This document shows, piece by piece, positions 6,680 to 13,161 of a DNA stretch of 13,364 nucleotides; position 1 is the stretch's first letter; each line of letters opens with the position of its first letter. The position numbers and the translations under genes were made by a program. The notes under the pieces are model-generated. The model searched no databases and was not told where the DNA came from. It worked only from the letters and a program-made list of their open reading frames with translations. Source of the DNA: SAT2750 sp964476375 (GTDB lineage: Bacteria; Planctomycetota; Planctomycetia; Pirellulales; Pirellulaceae); assembly GCA_964476375.1 (NCBI GenBank), contig CAYYZW010000022.1, forward strand, positions 1 through 13,364, read 5' to 3'.

Positions 6680-9043
6680 TTATTTTGTCGTAAATGCGTC
6701 GCTTTGAACAATAGCAAGGATCAGGTCGCGCAGCTTGTGGCCCCTGGAAGTGAACCGTTCGGTGATCTGCAGGACTTCTTTATTATCGGTGAGTTCCAGG
6801 GAACGCCCCAGTGCATAGGACATCATTTTACGGGTAATTGTCTCACTGAAATCACCGGACCGCTCGTCAAGCAGGTACGTTTTAAGCCCTGCCAGACCAT
6901 TTAACTGCGTTCCATCCGGGAGCTGACTTGTGGCAACGAGCGGTGCCTTGAAGGGCTTGTTTTTTACCTTCCGAAGAACCTCCTCGCGCCAGAGCCCCAC
7001 GGCGTCGTAGTTTTCCAGCGGGACGCCCCAGGGATCGATGTCGCGGTGACAGCTTTTGCAGGCAGCCTTTTCGCGGTGCAGTGCAAGTTGCTCGGTGAGT
7101 GACAGCTTGATCGTGTCCGCCTGCTCGCTGTCCAGTTCCGGGACATCGGGTGGAGGCGGGGCCGGCGGATCGTTGAGCAGGCGGTCGCGGATCCAGACAG
7201 CTCGCTTGATCGCATGGGAGTCCTCGCCGTTGGAGTTGATCAGCAGGAAGCTTCCCTGTCCCAGCAGGCCACCGCGTTGGTCCCCGGCAGGAATTGGTGC
7301 CCGCTGGAACTGGCTGGATGGGGGAATGGCCATTCCATAGTGTTCAGCCAGGCGAGGGTTGAGCATGGTGAAGTCGGAATCGAGCAGGTTCAGGGCGCTG
7401 AGATTCTTGTCGAGTAGCTCGGCGAAGAAGTGCTGCGTCTCGAGCCGCATGAGTTGCTTCAGCCGGTCGTCGAAGTCCGGGTAGTATTCCGGGTTGACGG
7501 CGATCCGGTCCAGGCCGTCCAGGTCGAGCCACTGCGAGGTAAAGTGATCGACGAAATTCCATGCCCGTGGACTGGCCAGCATTCGCTCGACCTGCTGCTC
7601 AAGCACGGCAGGCCTGGAGAGCTTGCCGCTGTCGGCAGTTTTTATCAACTGCGGATCCGGCATCGTATTCCAGAGAAAGTAGGAGAGCCGCGATGCAAGC
7701 TCGTGGCTGGTAAGTGGCTGGCGTTTGCGAGAGGTGTTTCTGGGTTCTGCCAGGTAGAGGAAGTCGGGCGAGATCAACACGCTGGCCAGGACCTCCTGCA
7801 TGGTCTCTTCCAGGGAGGGATGGCGATCACGCAGCGCATCGTAAAGGGTCAGCATCTGCTTGACCTCGCCATCCCTGACGGGCCGGCGATAGGCACGGGG
7901 CATGAAAGAGGCAAGGACGTCCTCGGCATACTGGCGCTGCTGGGAGTCTGTCAATTGGGTATCCCTGGGAGGCAGGATCTGGGCGTGATGGACCGGCGGC
8001 CACTGGTCGTAATTGGGGCCGGTAAAATCCAGCGAGGTGATCACGATCACGGGTTCGGTGGCCGCTGCGGCCTGCTTTGCGTTTTTCGGGACGGGCCTGG
8101 CAGAGAGATTCGCGCAGCTAAAGACAATGCCCGGGTACTTGGGGGTTTTCCCAGGCAGCGGAAAGGACTCGATGCGGCCGTGCATCTGGATTGTCTGGGG
8201 CTGCTGCTCGGTGCCGGTGATGTCGACCTGGCCCAGCAGCTTGGAAGGACTCAGTACGTCCGAACGAAGTCCAAGCCGGACCTCCATGCGTGGTGCATGG
8301 TGTCCTTCTGGCAGTCGGGCAAAAGCCGTGATGGAAATCGTGAAGGGTCCGCTGCGAGGAAACTCGAGCAGGCGGGCCAGGAAGCGAGCCTTGTGGTCAA
8401 GCTCGTTGGCCACGGCTGTTTTCTTGTTGTTGCCACCGGTGCTCTTTTCCACGTGGTGGTGGATCACCTCCGGCCGGGGACCGATAACGATCGCCTTCCG
8501 CATGGCCGTGCGGGCAGCCTGCAGGTAGTACTCGACCTGCAATGGCGAGATGCCGAGGTTCTGGCCGTTGTTTTTGAATCCGTCGGGGGACTTCGGTTCG
8601 GGAGGCAGGTTCTGGGCAAAATCATAATCGATCCCCAGCAGGTCACGCATCGTGTTGTTGTACTCGTAGCCGGTAAGCCGCCGGATCACCGTCCGCCCTC
8701 CCGTGCTGCGTTTTCTTTGCGAGGCCAGGGTGAGCTGGTCTGTCAGCCATGAGACGAGTATGTCACGGTCACCTTCCGTCAGCTGGGGGGCATCCTCCGG
8801 GGGCATTTCACCCCGGTTCAGACGGTGAAGTACGTCATGCCAGGTCTCGCCGTCCGGGCCGCCTGCGATGTCCGGATCCAGTGTGAAGAGCTTGAGGTTG
8901 GCTTTCCCTCGCTGCCTGTGACAGTCGGCACAGTACTTTTCCAGGAGTGGCTGCACCTGGTCCTGGAAGCTGTCCTGGCCGCCCAATGCGGGCGGGATCA
9001 CACCCAGGAGCATGAGCGTGGTAAGGAAAGTGGTGAGGCGCAT
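6680..9043 (-). CDS. DUF1587/1595/1592/1588/1585 planctomycete c-type cytochrome protein (first gene of operon)
   Basis: This large exported cytochrome has the multi-domain DUF1592 architecture (PSD3-PSD5-PSD4-PSCyt3-PSD2). With the ATG at 9041-9043 it has 787 residues. A signal peptide (about 1-21) is followed by CADCH (38-42) and a candidate axial Met in MPP (80-82). DUF1587 follows (RRLTGYEYNNTMRDLLG, about 121-137), then DUF1595 (FMPRAYRRPV, about 380-389), DUF1592 (about 444-570, with ELASRLSYFLW), DUF1588 (about 590-685, with a second haem motif CKSCH at 662-666 followed by RDIDPWG), and DUF1585 at the C-terminus (about 708-787). An in-frame TTG at 9058 would add five residues. I prefer the ATG because it begins directly at the signal peptide's basic N-region, although neither start has a good Shine-Dalgarno match. 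The protein presumably carries two haems c in the periplasm. It heads the operon and is followed 33 nt later by its usual partner, DUF1552. Confidence 0.92.
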   Translation of the reverse strand: MRLTTFLTTLMLLGVIPPALGGQDSFQDQVQPLLEKYCADCHRQRGKANLKLFTLDPDIAGGPDGETWHDVLHRLNRGEMPPEDAPQLTEGDRDILVSWLTDQLTLASQRKRSTGGRTVIRRLTGYEYNNTMRDLLGIDYDFAQNLPPEPKSPDGFKNNGQNLGISPLQVEYYLQAARTAMRKAIVIGPRPEVIHHHVEKSTGGNNKKTAVANELDHKARFLARLLEFPRSGPFTISITAFARLPEGHHAPRMEVRLGLRSDVLSPSKLLGQVDITGTEQQPQTIQMHGRIESFPLPGKTPKYPGIVFSCANLSARPVPKNAKQAAAATEPVIVITSLDFTGPNYDQWPPVHHAQILPPRDTQLTDSQQRQYAEDVLASFMPRAYRRPVRDGEVKQMLTLYDALRDRHPSLEETMQEVLASVLISPDFLYLAEPRNTSRKRQPLTSHELASRLSYFLWNTMPDPQLIKTADSGKLSRPAVLEQQVERMLASPRAWNFVDHFTSQWLDLDGLDRIAVNPEYYPDFDDRLKQLMRLETQHFFAELLDKNLSALNLLDSDFTMLNPRLAEHYGMAIPPSSQFQRAPIPAGDQRGGLLGQGSFLLINSNGEDSHAIKRAVWIRDRLLNDPPAPPPPDVPELDSEQADTIKLSLTEQLALHREKAACKSCHRDIDPWGVPLENYDAVGLWREEVLRKVKNKPFKAPLVATSQLPDGTQLNGLAGLKTYLLDERSGDFSETITRKMMSYALGRSLELTDNKEVLQITERFTSRGHKLRDLILAIVQSDAFTTK

Positions 9044-9058
9044 CAGACAGGGTACCAA

Positions 9059-9492
9059 TCATGAGAGGTGGGCCCGCATCCCAATCGTTTATTTTAACGG
9101 TCACTGGGGATTACGCCAGAACAGGTTTGGATTGACGTGCCGATAGACTGGCAGGTGAATCACCCATGGCTGTCCCGTAACCGGTTGCGAAGTGGCACCG
9201 CAGGGTTATCGCATGAAGCCATGTGGAAAAGCTCAGGGCATGGCCAGGAAAATATAAAAACATAAAGCCCTTTTTCCAGTTCGCCAGGCCAATGACGGGA
9301 TCTCGACTAGATAGAAAAGTGGTTTTCCGGTTAAATAACGCGATCGCAGAAAAAGTTATGTCCTTTTTTAATTCCAGCCAGATCGCTGGAGTGATTTTTT
9401 ACTAACGAAACTAGGAGTGTTTTTATTCGGCGTTGTCGAGACGGGTAGCGGAACCGGAGGGGACTCTTCGAATCGGTTATGGAGAATATGTT
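9059..9492. other. Divergent non-coding spacer with AT-rich core
   Basis: This 434-bp region separates the minus-strand operon from the plus-strand membrane-protein gene. A TAAAAT-like -10 element for the operon can be read on the minus strand (9096-9091), 48 nt before the ATG, but no good -35 accompanies it. From about 9223 to 9430 the DNA is clearly richer in A/T than its surroundings, with poly-A and poly-T tracts. It holds a dyad followed by a T-run (9373-9400). A 60-codon GTG-initiated frame (9223-9405) has no ribosome-binding site and is not called as a gene. Confidence 0.6.
9373..9400 (+). terminator. Hairpin followed by T6 in the leader (possible attenuator or small-RNA terminator; contains dyad copy 2)
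   Basis: TCCAGC (9373-9378) and GCTGGA (9385-9390) form a 6-bp stem with a 6-nt loop, followed after four bases by six T residues (9395-9400). This resembles a weak rho-independent terminator on the plus strand. No plus-strand gene precedes it within the window's spacer, so it would act on a leader or small RNA of the gene at 9493. The inner part (9374-9389) is copy 2 of the CCrGC-N6-GCTGG repeat. Confidence 0.3.
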
Positions 9493-9972
9493 ATGAGAGT
9501 TGCAGGTGGCGTTTTAATTATTATTGTTGCCGTGATGAACCTCATCGGTGGTTGTGGCTACGTGGCCGCAGGTGCCCTGACGGCCGGGGCTGGAGCCATC
9601 ATGGAAGAGGTGGAAGACGGCGAGATGCAGCAAGAAGGTGCGGCGTTGACCGATGGTGGCGGAAACGCAGTGATGTTCGGCTACTTCAAAATGGTTCTTG
9701 GTGCCCTAGAAATCGCCGCAGGCGTTGTTCTCTTCGTTGGAACGGCTGCCATGCTCGCCAAATTGACAGCTGGTCTTGAGGTTATCAATGTGGTAATTGG
9801 GGCAGGGGTCTTTGTTGGTGTCTCTATCTTTAGTGCCCTGGGGATCATCGCTGCGGTTCTGGCGTTTCTCGGTGCCCAACAGATAGGTGCGGCGGCATCG
9901 GGAGGAGGGGGTGGCGCTGCTCCCCCGCCTGCTGAAGCTCCGCCTGCCGAGGCCCCGCCTGCCGAGGGCTAG
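9493..9972 (+). CDS. Small integral membrane protein with PPAEA repeat tail (unknown function)
   Basis: I do not recognise a family. The 159-residue product starts at an ATG with GGAG 8 nt upstream (9481-9484). An upstream in-frame TTG at 9433 would add 20 polar residues and lacks support. Hydrophobic segments lie at about 4-31, 62-90 and 94-131, the last long enough for two helices, which suggests three or four membrane spans. Between the first two is a short acidic loop (EEVEDGEMQQE, 38-48). The sequence LIGGC (17-21) loosely resembles a lipobox, so a lipoprotein is a less likely alternative. The C-terminus changes abruptly to a Gly-rich linker (137-141) and a Pro/Ala/Glu tail (144-159) of three near-identical PPAEA units. 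Such tails often act as flexible linkers. An intrinsic terminator follows the stop, so the gene is probably transcribed alone. Confidence 0.7.
   Translation: MRVAGGVLIIIVAVMNLIGGCGYVAAGALTAGAGAIMEEVEDGEMQQEGAALTDGGGNAVMFGYFKMVLGALEIAAGVVLFVGTAAMLAKLTAGLEVINVVIGAGVFVGVSIFSALGIIAAVLAFLGAQQIGAAASGGGGGAAPPPAEAPPAEAPPAEG
9922..9966 (+). repeat. Tandem 15-bp repeat encoding (PPAEA)3-like tail
   Basis: Three consecutive 15-bp units (about 9922-9936, 9937-9951, 9952-9966) encode PPAE/APPAE/APPAE at the end of the membrane protein. Units 2 and 3 differ at one base (GCT versus GCC); unit 1 is more diverged. This suggests expansion by slippage. Confidence 0.7.
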
Positions 9973-9993
9973 GCCTGGTGGCGTGAAAATGGA

Positions 9994-10032
9994 AAGAGCC
10001 CCTCGATGGACCTGTTCTGTCGAGGGGCTTTT
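9994..10032 (+). terminator. Rho-independent terminator after the membrane-protein gene
   Basis: A perfect 10-bp stem AGCCCCTCGA (9997-10006) / TCGAGGGGCT (10020-10029) with a 13-nt loop can be extended by one G-T and two A-T pairs. It is followed by T residues (10030-10032). It lies 24 nt after the TAG stop. The short T-tract makes it slightly suboptimal, but the GC-rich stem is strong. Confidence 0.8.
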
Positions 10033-10062
10033 CCCTGCGCCGTGACATGCCAGAATTGGTAA

Positions 10063-10088
10063 AATCACCGGCTGTTGAGCTGGTGATT
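10063..10088 (+). promoter_or_regulatory. Inverted repeat/hairpin just upstream of the ribosome-binding site (contains dyad copy 3)
   Basis: AATCACCGGC (10063-10072) and GCTGGTGATT (10079-10088) pair over 10 bp with a single G-T, around a 6-nt loop. It overlaps a TAAAAT -10-like hexamer (10060-10065) and ends 3 nt before the AAGGGAG ribosome-binding site (10092-10098). It could be an operator or an mRNA structure modulating initiation. There is no T-run, so it is not a terminator. The core 10068-10083 is copy 3 of the CCrGC-N6-GCTGG repeat. Confidence 0.4.
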
Positions 10089-10105
10089 GGGAAGGGAGCC
10101 GGAGG

Positions 10106-11065
10106 ATGAAGATTGCTCGTTACTGGGCCAAGGGGGAGGCGAATGCCTACCGGTCCGATGGTGTGCCGATCTCCCTTTCCATCTGGCGATGGTCCGATTC
10201 GAGTGAGCAGGATGCCCAGCAGCGAGCCAGCACGGCCGCCCAGGAGGCGGCACACCGGATGGAATCCGGTGCGGCGCCGGAGGGGGGCTACGGTTACCTG
10301 GCTAACCCGCCACGAGAGGAGATCCTCGAGGAGATCACGGGAGAGGATGGCCAGACCATTGCCACGGTGACACGAAATAGTTACGGGTCGTTGATTCTCA
10401 ATACCGACAGCATGATGTTCATCGACGTGGATGTGGAATCGGATTCCGGCTTTTCAGCCTCGGGCGGGATTCTCTCGAAGCTGGTGAGCCTGCTAAGCGG
10501 TTCAGGGCGGAGGAGGAAAAAGGCCCAGGTCAGTTCGGAATTCGTGATCGCTCATGGGCGTGCCGGGTATGCCGAAGACGAAGCCGCCATGCAGGTGCCG
10601 GAAGGTCCCACCGGAAGGATTGCCCAGGCAGCTGCGATGTTCCCCGCGGATACGTTTCGCCTGTACCAGACCGCGGCAGGCTACCGTATTATGTTGGTCA
10701 ATCGACCGGTTTCTCCTACCAGCGATGAGTGCAAGCGGATCCTCGCGAGCTTTGATGCGGATCCTCTTTACGCGAGGCTCTGTGAAAAACAGGAGTGTTT
10801 CCGGGCCCGGCTGACCCCCAAGCACTGGCGTTGTGAACTTCCCGGGCCTCCCTGCCGGTATCCCTTGAGGAATGCCAGTGAGGAGCGGGTCTACGACGAG
10901 TGGATTACGCAGTATGAACAAGTGATCGAGCCCTATGCAACCTGCCAGTTCCTGCAGCAGTTCGGGCCCGGTGAGAGCCATCCGGAACTGGCGATTTTGA
11001 TCCAGGTCCACGACATGATGAGCCGGGTTGATGTCGATCCGGAATCGGTCCTGGAATTGGCGTGA
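10106..11065 (+). CDS. Hypothetical soluble protein, possibly with a distant primase-like (AEP) fold
   Basis: This 319-residue cytoplasmic-looking protein has no signal peptide or membrane segment, and I cannot assign it to a named family. The ATG at 10106 has AAGGGAG (10092-10098) at 7 nt spacing. Visible blocks are a hydrophobic strand ending in an acidic pair, FIDVDVE (105-111); a probable disordered, basic insert (about 113-140, with RRRKK); FRLYQTAAGYRIML (184-197); ASFDADPLYARLC (214-226); and a compact Cys/Arg block CFRARLTPKHWRC (231-243). The order 'hhDhD ... Y-x-T-x-x-G-y-[H/R] ... acidic' resembles archaeo-eukaryotic primase catalytic motifs, with Arg194 where the usual His would be. 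That is an inference from motif order only. The gene stands between a terminator and a DUF1501 gene on the same strand, so context gives no strong functional clue. Confidence 0.8.
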   Translation: MKIARYWAKGEANAYRSDGVPISLSIWRWSDSSEQDAQQRASTAAQEAAHRMESGAAPEGGYGYLANPPREEILEEITGEDGQTIATVTRNSYGSLILNTDSMMFIDVDVESDSGFSASGGILSKLVSLLSGSGRRRKKAQVSSEFVIAHGRAGYAEDEAAMQVPEGPTGRIAQAAAMFPADTFRLYQTAAGYRIMLVNRPVSPTSDECKRILASFDADPLYARLCEKQECFRARLTPKHWRCELPGPPCRYPLRNASEERVYDEWITQYEQVIEPYATCQFLQQFGPGESHPELAILIQVHDMMSRVDVDPESVLELA

Positions 11066-11096
11066 GAGTGGTTTTCCATCCGGGCCGGGATTGAGT

Positions 11097-11102
11097 CATA
11101 AT
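11097..11102 (+). promoter_or_regulatory. Candidate -10 element (CATAAT) before the orphan DUF1501 gene
   Basis: CATAAT matches the -10 consensus at 5 of 6 positions and lies 43 nt before the GTG start at 11146, in the 80-bp gap after the preceding stop. No convincing -35 hexamer is seen at 16-18 nt spacing, so this is weak. Confidence 0.25.
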
Positions 11103-11145
11103 GGATGTCGGTTTGTGACAAGCTCGCTTGAGGGGGTGTCTGATC

Positions 11146-12597
11146 GTGTTCACGATACTTGGTAGCAGGGAACAGACGGCACGGGGGGTCAGTCGCCGCC
11201 GTTTGCTCGAGGTGGGCGGTGCGGGCATGCTGGGCATGAGCCTGCCAAAGGTCTGGGCTGCGGAATCGCTGCAGCCGATCGACAAGCCGCGGGCCAGGTC
11301 GGTGATCTTTGTCTTTCTCTATGGCGGCCCGAGCCAGCTGGAGACGTTTGACATGAAACCGGACGCCCCCAGCACGATCCGGGGGCCATTCAAACCCATT
11401 GCGTCCCGGACCCCTGGCATGCGGATCTGCGAGCATTTGCCACAAATGGCACGTGTGTCCGATAAGTACTGCACGATTCGCACGGTTCATCACCCCCAGA
11501 ATGATCACAATGGGACTCATTTTATCCAGACAGGACACCCTCTTCCCCCTGCCCAGCGGGGTTCGGCAAACGTGGCTGCCACCGACAAGGACTGGCCGGC
11601 TTTCGGGTCAGTGATCTCTTACCTGGATCAGCAGGCAGCAGGTACCCCGGCCTTTCCTCCCTATGTTTACCTGCCCCGCCTGCTGGGACACTTTGCAGGC
11701 TATGACATCAACGGTCAGTACGCCGGCTGGCTCGGCAAGGGCTACAACCCGATGGCCACGCATATCCGCAAGCGTGCCCCGGATGACAACCCCTACTTCC
11801 GTGACTGCACGGATGAAGAACTCGACTTTCGTTTTGCCGGTCTCGATCCCCGGCCCGATGTGACCCTGGACCGGCTTGACCGTCGGCAGACGTTGCTTTC
11901 CCAGCTGGATGCCCAGAAAAGGCGGCTTGAACGTGCCAGTCGCGTGGTGAATTTTGATAGTCTCCGGCAGCAGGCGATGAATATGCTGACATCCCCAGAG
12001 ATCGCACGGGCATTTGATATTCGCGCTGAACCGGCGGCACTGCGGGATCGTTACGGCCGCGACCTGTTTGGCCAGTCCCTGCTGATGGGCCGGCGGATGG
12101 TCGAAGCAGGAGCCCGCTTTGTGACGGTTGCCTGGGACATGGCGGTAAGAGGGGATGATACCACCAGCTGGGACAGCCATCGTAGCCTGACCAGGATCAT
12201 GAAGGATCACCTGCTGCCGGGCCTGGACCGGAGCCTGCCGGTGTTGCTTGAGGATCTCCAGGACCGAGGTCTGCTCGATGAAACACTTGTCCTCGTGGCG
12301 GGAGAAATGGGCCGGACGCCGAAATTCCAGAACCGGGGTGCGGAGGATGGCCGGGATCACTGGACCTACTGTTTTCCGGCCCTGCTGGCCGGGGCAGGAG
12401 TACGGGGAGGGATCACGTACGGGACGTCCAACAGTCATGCAGCCGAGCCGGTCAGCGACCCGGTTTCACCGGCGGACCTGGCTGCCACGATCTACCAGTC
12501 CCTCGGTATCTCCCCCCAGTTGCGCATTCCCGACGCCCAGGGCCGCCCGGTCCCCCTGGTCGATGGTGGGCAGCCGCTGGAGAGGATTTTTCAGTAG
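11146..12597 (+). CDS. Tat-exported DUF1501 family protein (orphan copy)
   Basis: With the GTG at 11146 (GAGGGGG at 11130-11136, 9 nt upstream) this is a 483-residue DUF1501 protein. A TTG at 11128 would add six residues but overlaps the purine-rich ribosome-binding site. A twin-arginine signal (SRRRLL, 16-21) precedes a Gly-rich hydrophobic stretch and an A-A-E cleavage-like region (38-40). Family motifs are GGPSQLETFDMKP (60-72), HHPQNDHNGTH (115-125), SWDSH (341-345), GEMGRTPKF (386-394) and GRDHW (402-406). The C-terminus (SDPVSPADLAATIYQSLGI) is of the subtype in which a P-x-D-L-A-A-T-I-Y segment replaces the H-x-x-D-F-H-x-T segment of the operon copy. It therefore belongs to a different DUF1501 subgroup from the copies at 1-201 and 1058-2452. 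No PSCyt1/PSD1 partner is adjacent. Activity is unknown; periplasmic location is inferred. Confidence 0.92.
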   Translation: MFTILGSREQTARGVSRRRLLEVGGAGMLGMSLPKVWAAESLQPIDKPRARSVIFVFLYGGPSQLETFDMKPDAPSTIRGPFKPIASRTPGMRICEHLPQMARVSDKYCTIRTVHHPQNDHNGTHFIQTGHPLPPAQRGSANVAATDKDWPAFGSVISYLDQQAAGTPAFPPYVYLPRLLGHFAGYDINGQYAGWLGKGYNPMATHIRKRAPDDNPYFRDCTDEELDFRFAGLDPRPDVTLDRLDRRQTLLSQLDAQKRRLERASRVVNFDSLRQQAMNMLTSPEIARAFDIRAEPAALRDRYGRDLFGQSLLMGRRMVEAGARFVTVAWDMAVRGDDTTSWDSHRSLTRIMKDHLLPGLDRSLPVLLEDLQDRGLLDETLVLVAGEMGRTPKFQNRGAEDGRDHWTYCFPALLAGAGVRGGITYGTSNSHAAEPVSDPVSPADLAATIYQSLGISPQLRIPDAQGRPVPLVDGGQPLERIFQ

Positions 12598-12631
12598 CGA
12601 GGTGTTCCTGCGAGAGGTGGGGAGACAAGGT

Positions 12632-12637
12632 TATACT
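12632..12637 (+). promoter_or_regulatory. Candidate -10 element (TATACT) before the helicase gene
   Basis: TATACT matches 5 of 6 of the -10 consensus in the 111-bp gap between the DUF1501 stop and the helicase start. No good -35 is evident. Read-through from the DUF1501 gene is an equally possible source of transcription, as no terminator is seen between them. Confidence 0.25.
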
Positions 12638-12708
12638 GAAGGGTGCCTTTTTGCTCGGGGCGCGTCGTCCTCGTCCGCAGGACTGGAAGAAATACTCGGA
12701 GTCTTTCC

Positions 12709-13161
12709 GTGGCACGTGAATTCCCCCAGGTTCGATTCAAGAGCGAGCTCCGTCCCTCGCAGGTCGATGCGGTTGAAATTGCCCGCAAGCAACTTGCCGA
12801 GGGGAAGAAACGGCTGCATATCGTGGCTCCCCCGGGATCCGGTAAGACGGTAATGGGGCTCTACCTCTGGGCAATGTGTATTCGCCGCCCGGCGGTTGTT
12901 TTTTCACCCAATTCCGCCATCCAGATGCAGTGGGCTGCCCGTACCGACCTCTTTGAAGTGGACGGCGGCGTGCCACTGGAGAGCTATACAAGTACCGACC
13001 CGCGGCAGCTGAACCTGTTTAGCTCGCTGACGTACCAGTCGGTGACGCTCCCGCGACGGGGGGGAGAGGACCTGGAAGAGACAGCCCGCGAGTGGTGGAT
13101 TGAGAAACTGATGGACAAGGGAGAGGTGGCCAACCCGGTCGAGGCGGAGGCCTGGTTCTAG
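12709..13161 (+). CDS. Superfamily 2 DEAD/DEAH-type helicase, N-terminal part ending at an in-frame TAG
   Basis: The GTG at 12709 has GGAG (12698-12701) at 7 nt spacing. It is preferred to an upstream GTG at 12643, which would add 22 low-complexity residues. The frame encodes 150 residues before TAG at 13159-13161. It starts with FKSELRPSQVDAV (10-22), the Q-type 'R-x-x-Q' motif of SF2 helicases, followed by Walker A APPGSGKT (40-47) and motif Ia-like VVFSPNSAIQMQW. This is the ATP-binding first half of a RecA-like domain; a free 150-residue fragment would lack Walker B and be inactive. Downstream of the stop the same frame continues with clear helicase sequence, so the stop interrupts one original gene. 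SF2 enzymes of this type use ATP to move on or remodel nucleic acid. The specific role is not evident, and there are no defence-system neighbours in the window. Confidence 0.75.
   Translation: MAREFPQVRFKSELRPSQVDAVEIARKQLAEGKKRLHIVAPPGSGKTVMGLYLWAMCIRRPAVVFSPNSAIQMQWAARTDLFEVDGGVPLESYTSTDPRQLNLFSSLTYQSVTLPRRGGEDLEETAREWWIEKLMDKGEVANPVEAEAWF

Noticed and set aside
7430..8752. A 440-codon plus-strand open frame antisense to the DUF1592-class cytochrome gene
   Set aside because: It has no ribosome-binding site or recognisable domain, while the opposite strand carries five recognisable domains and two haem motifs. Long antisense frames are expected in GC-rich coding DNA.
9340..9347. GCGATCGC palindrome, resembling the cyanobacterial HIP1 element
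   Set aside because: A single occurrence in the window and a non-cyanobacterial gene content; most likely chance.
9223..9405. 60-codon GTG-initiated open frame in the AT-rich spacer
   Set aside because: No ribosome-binding site upstream, and it overlaps the hairpin and T-run. Its peptide looks less artificial than others, so homology would be needed to revive it.
9433..9492. Upstream TTG start adding 20 residues to the membrane protein
   Set aside because: The ATG at 9493 has a GGAG at proper spacing and begins directly at the hydrophobic segment; the extension is polar and unsupported.
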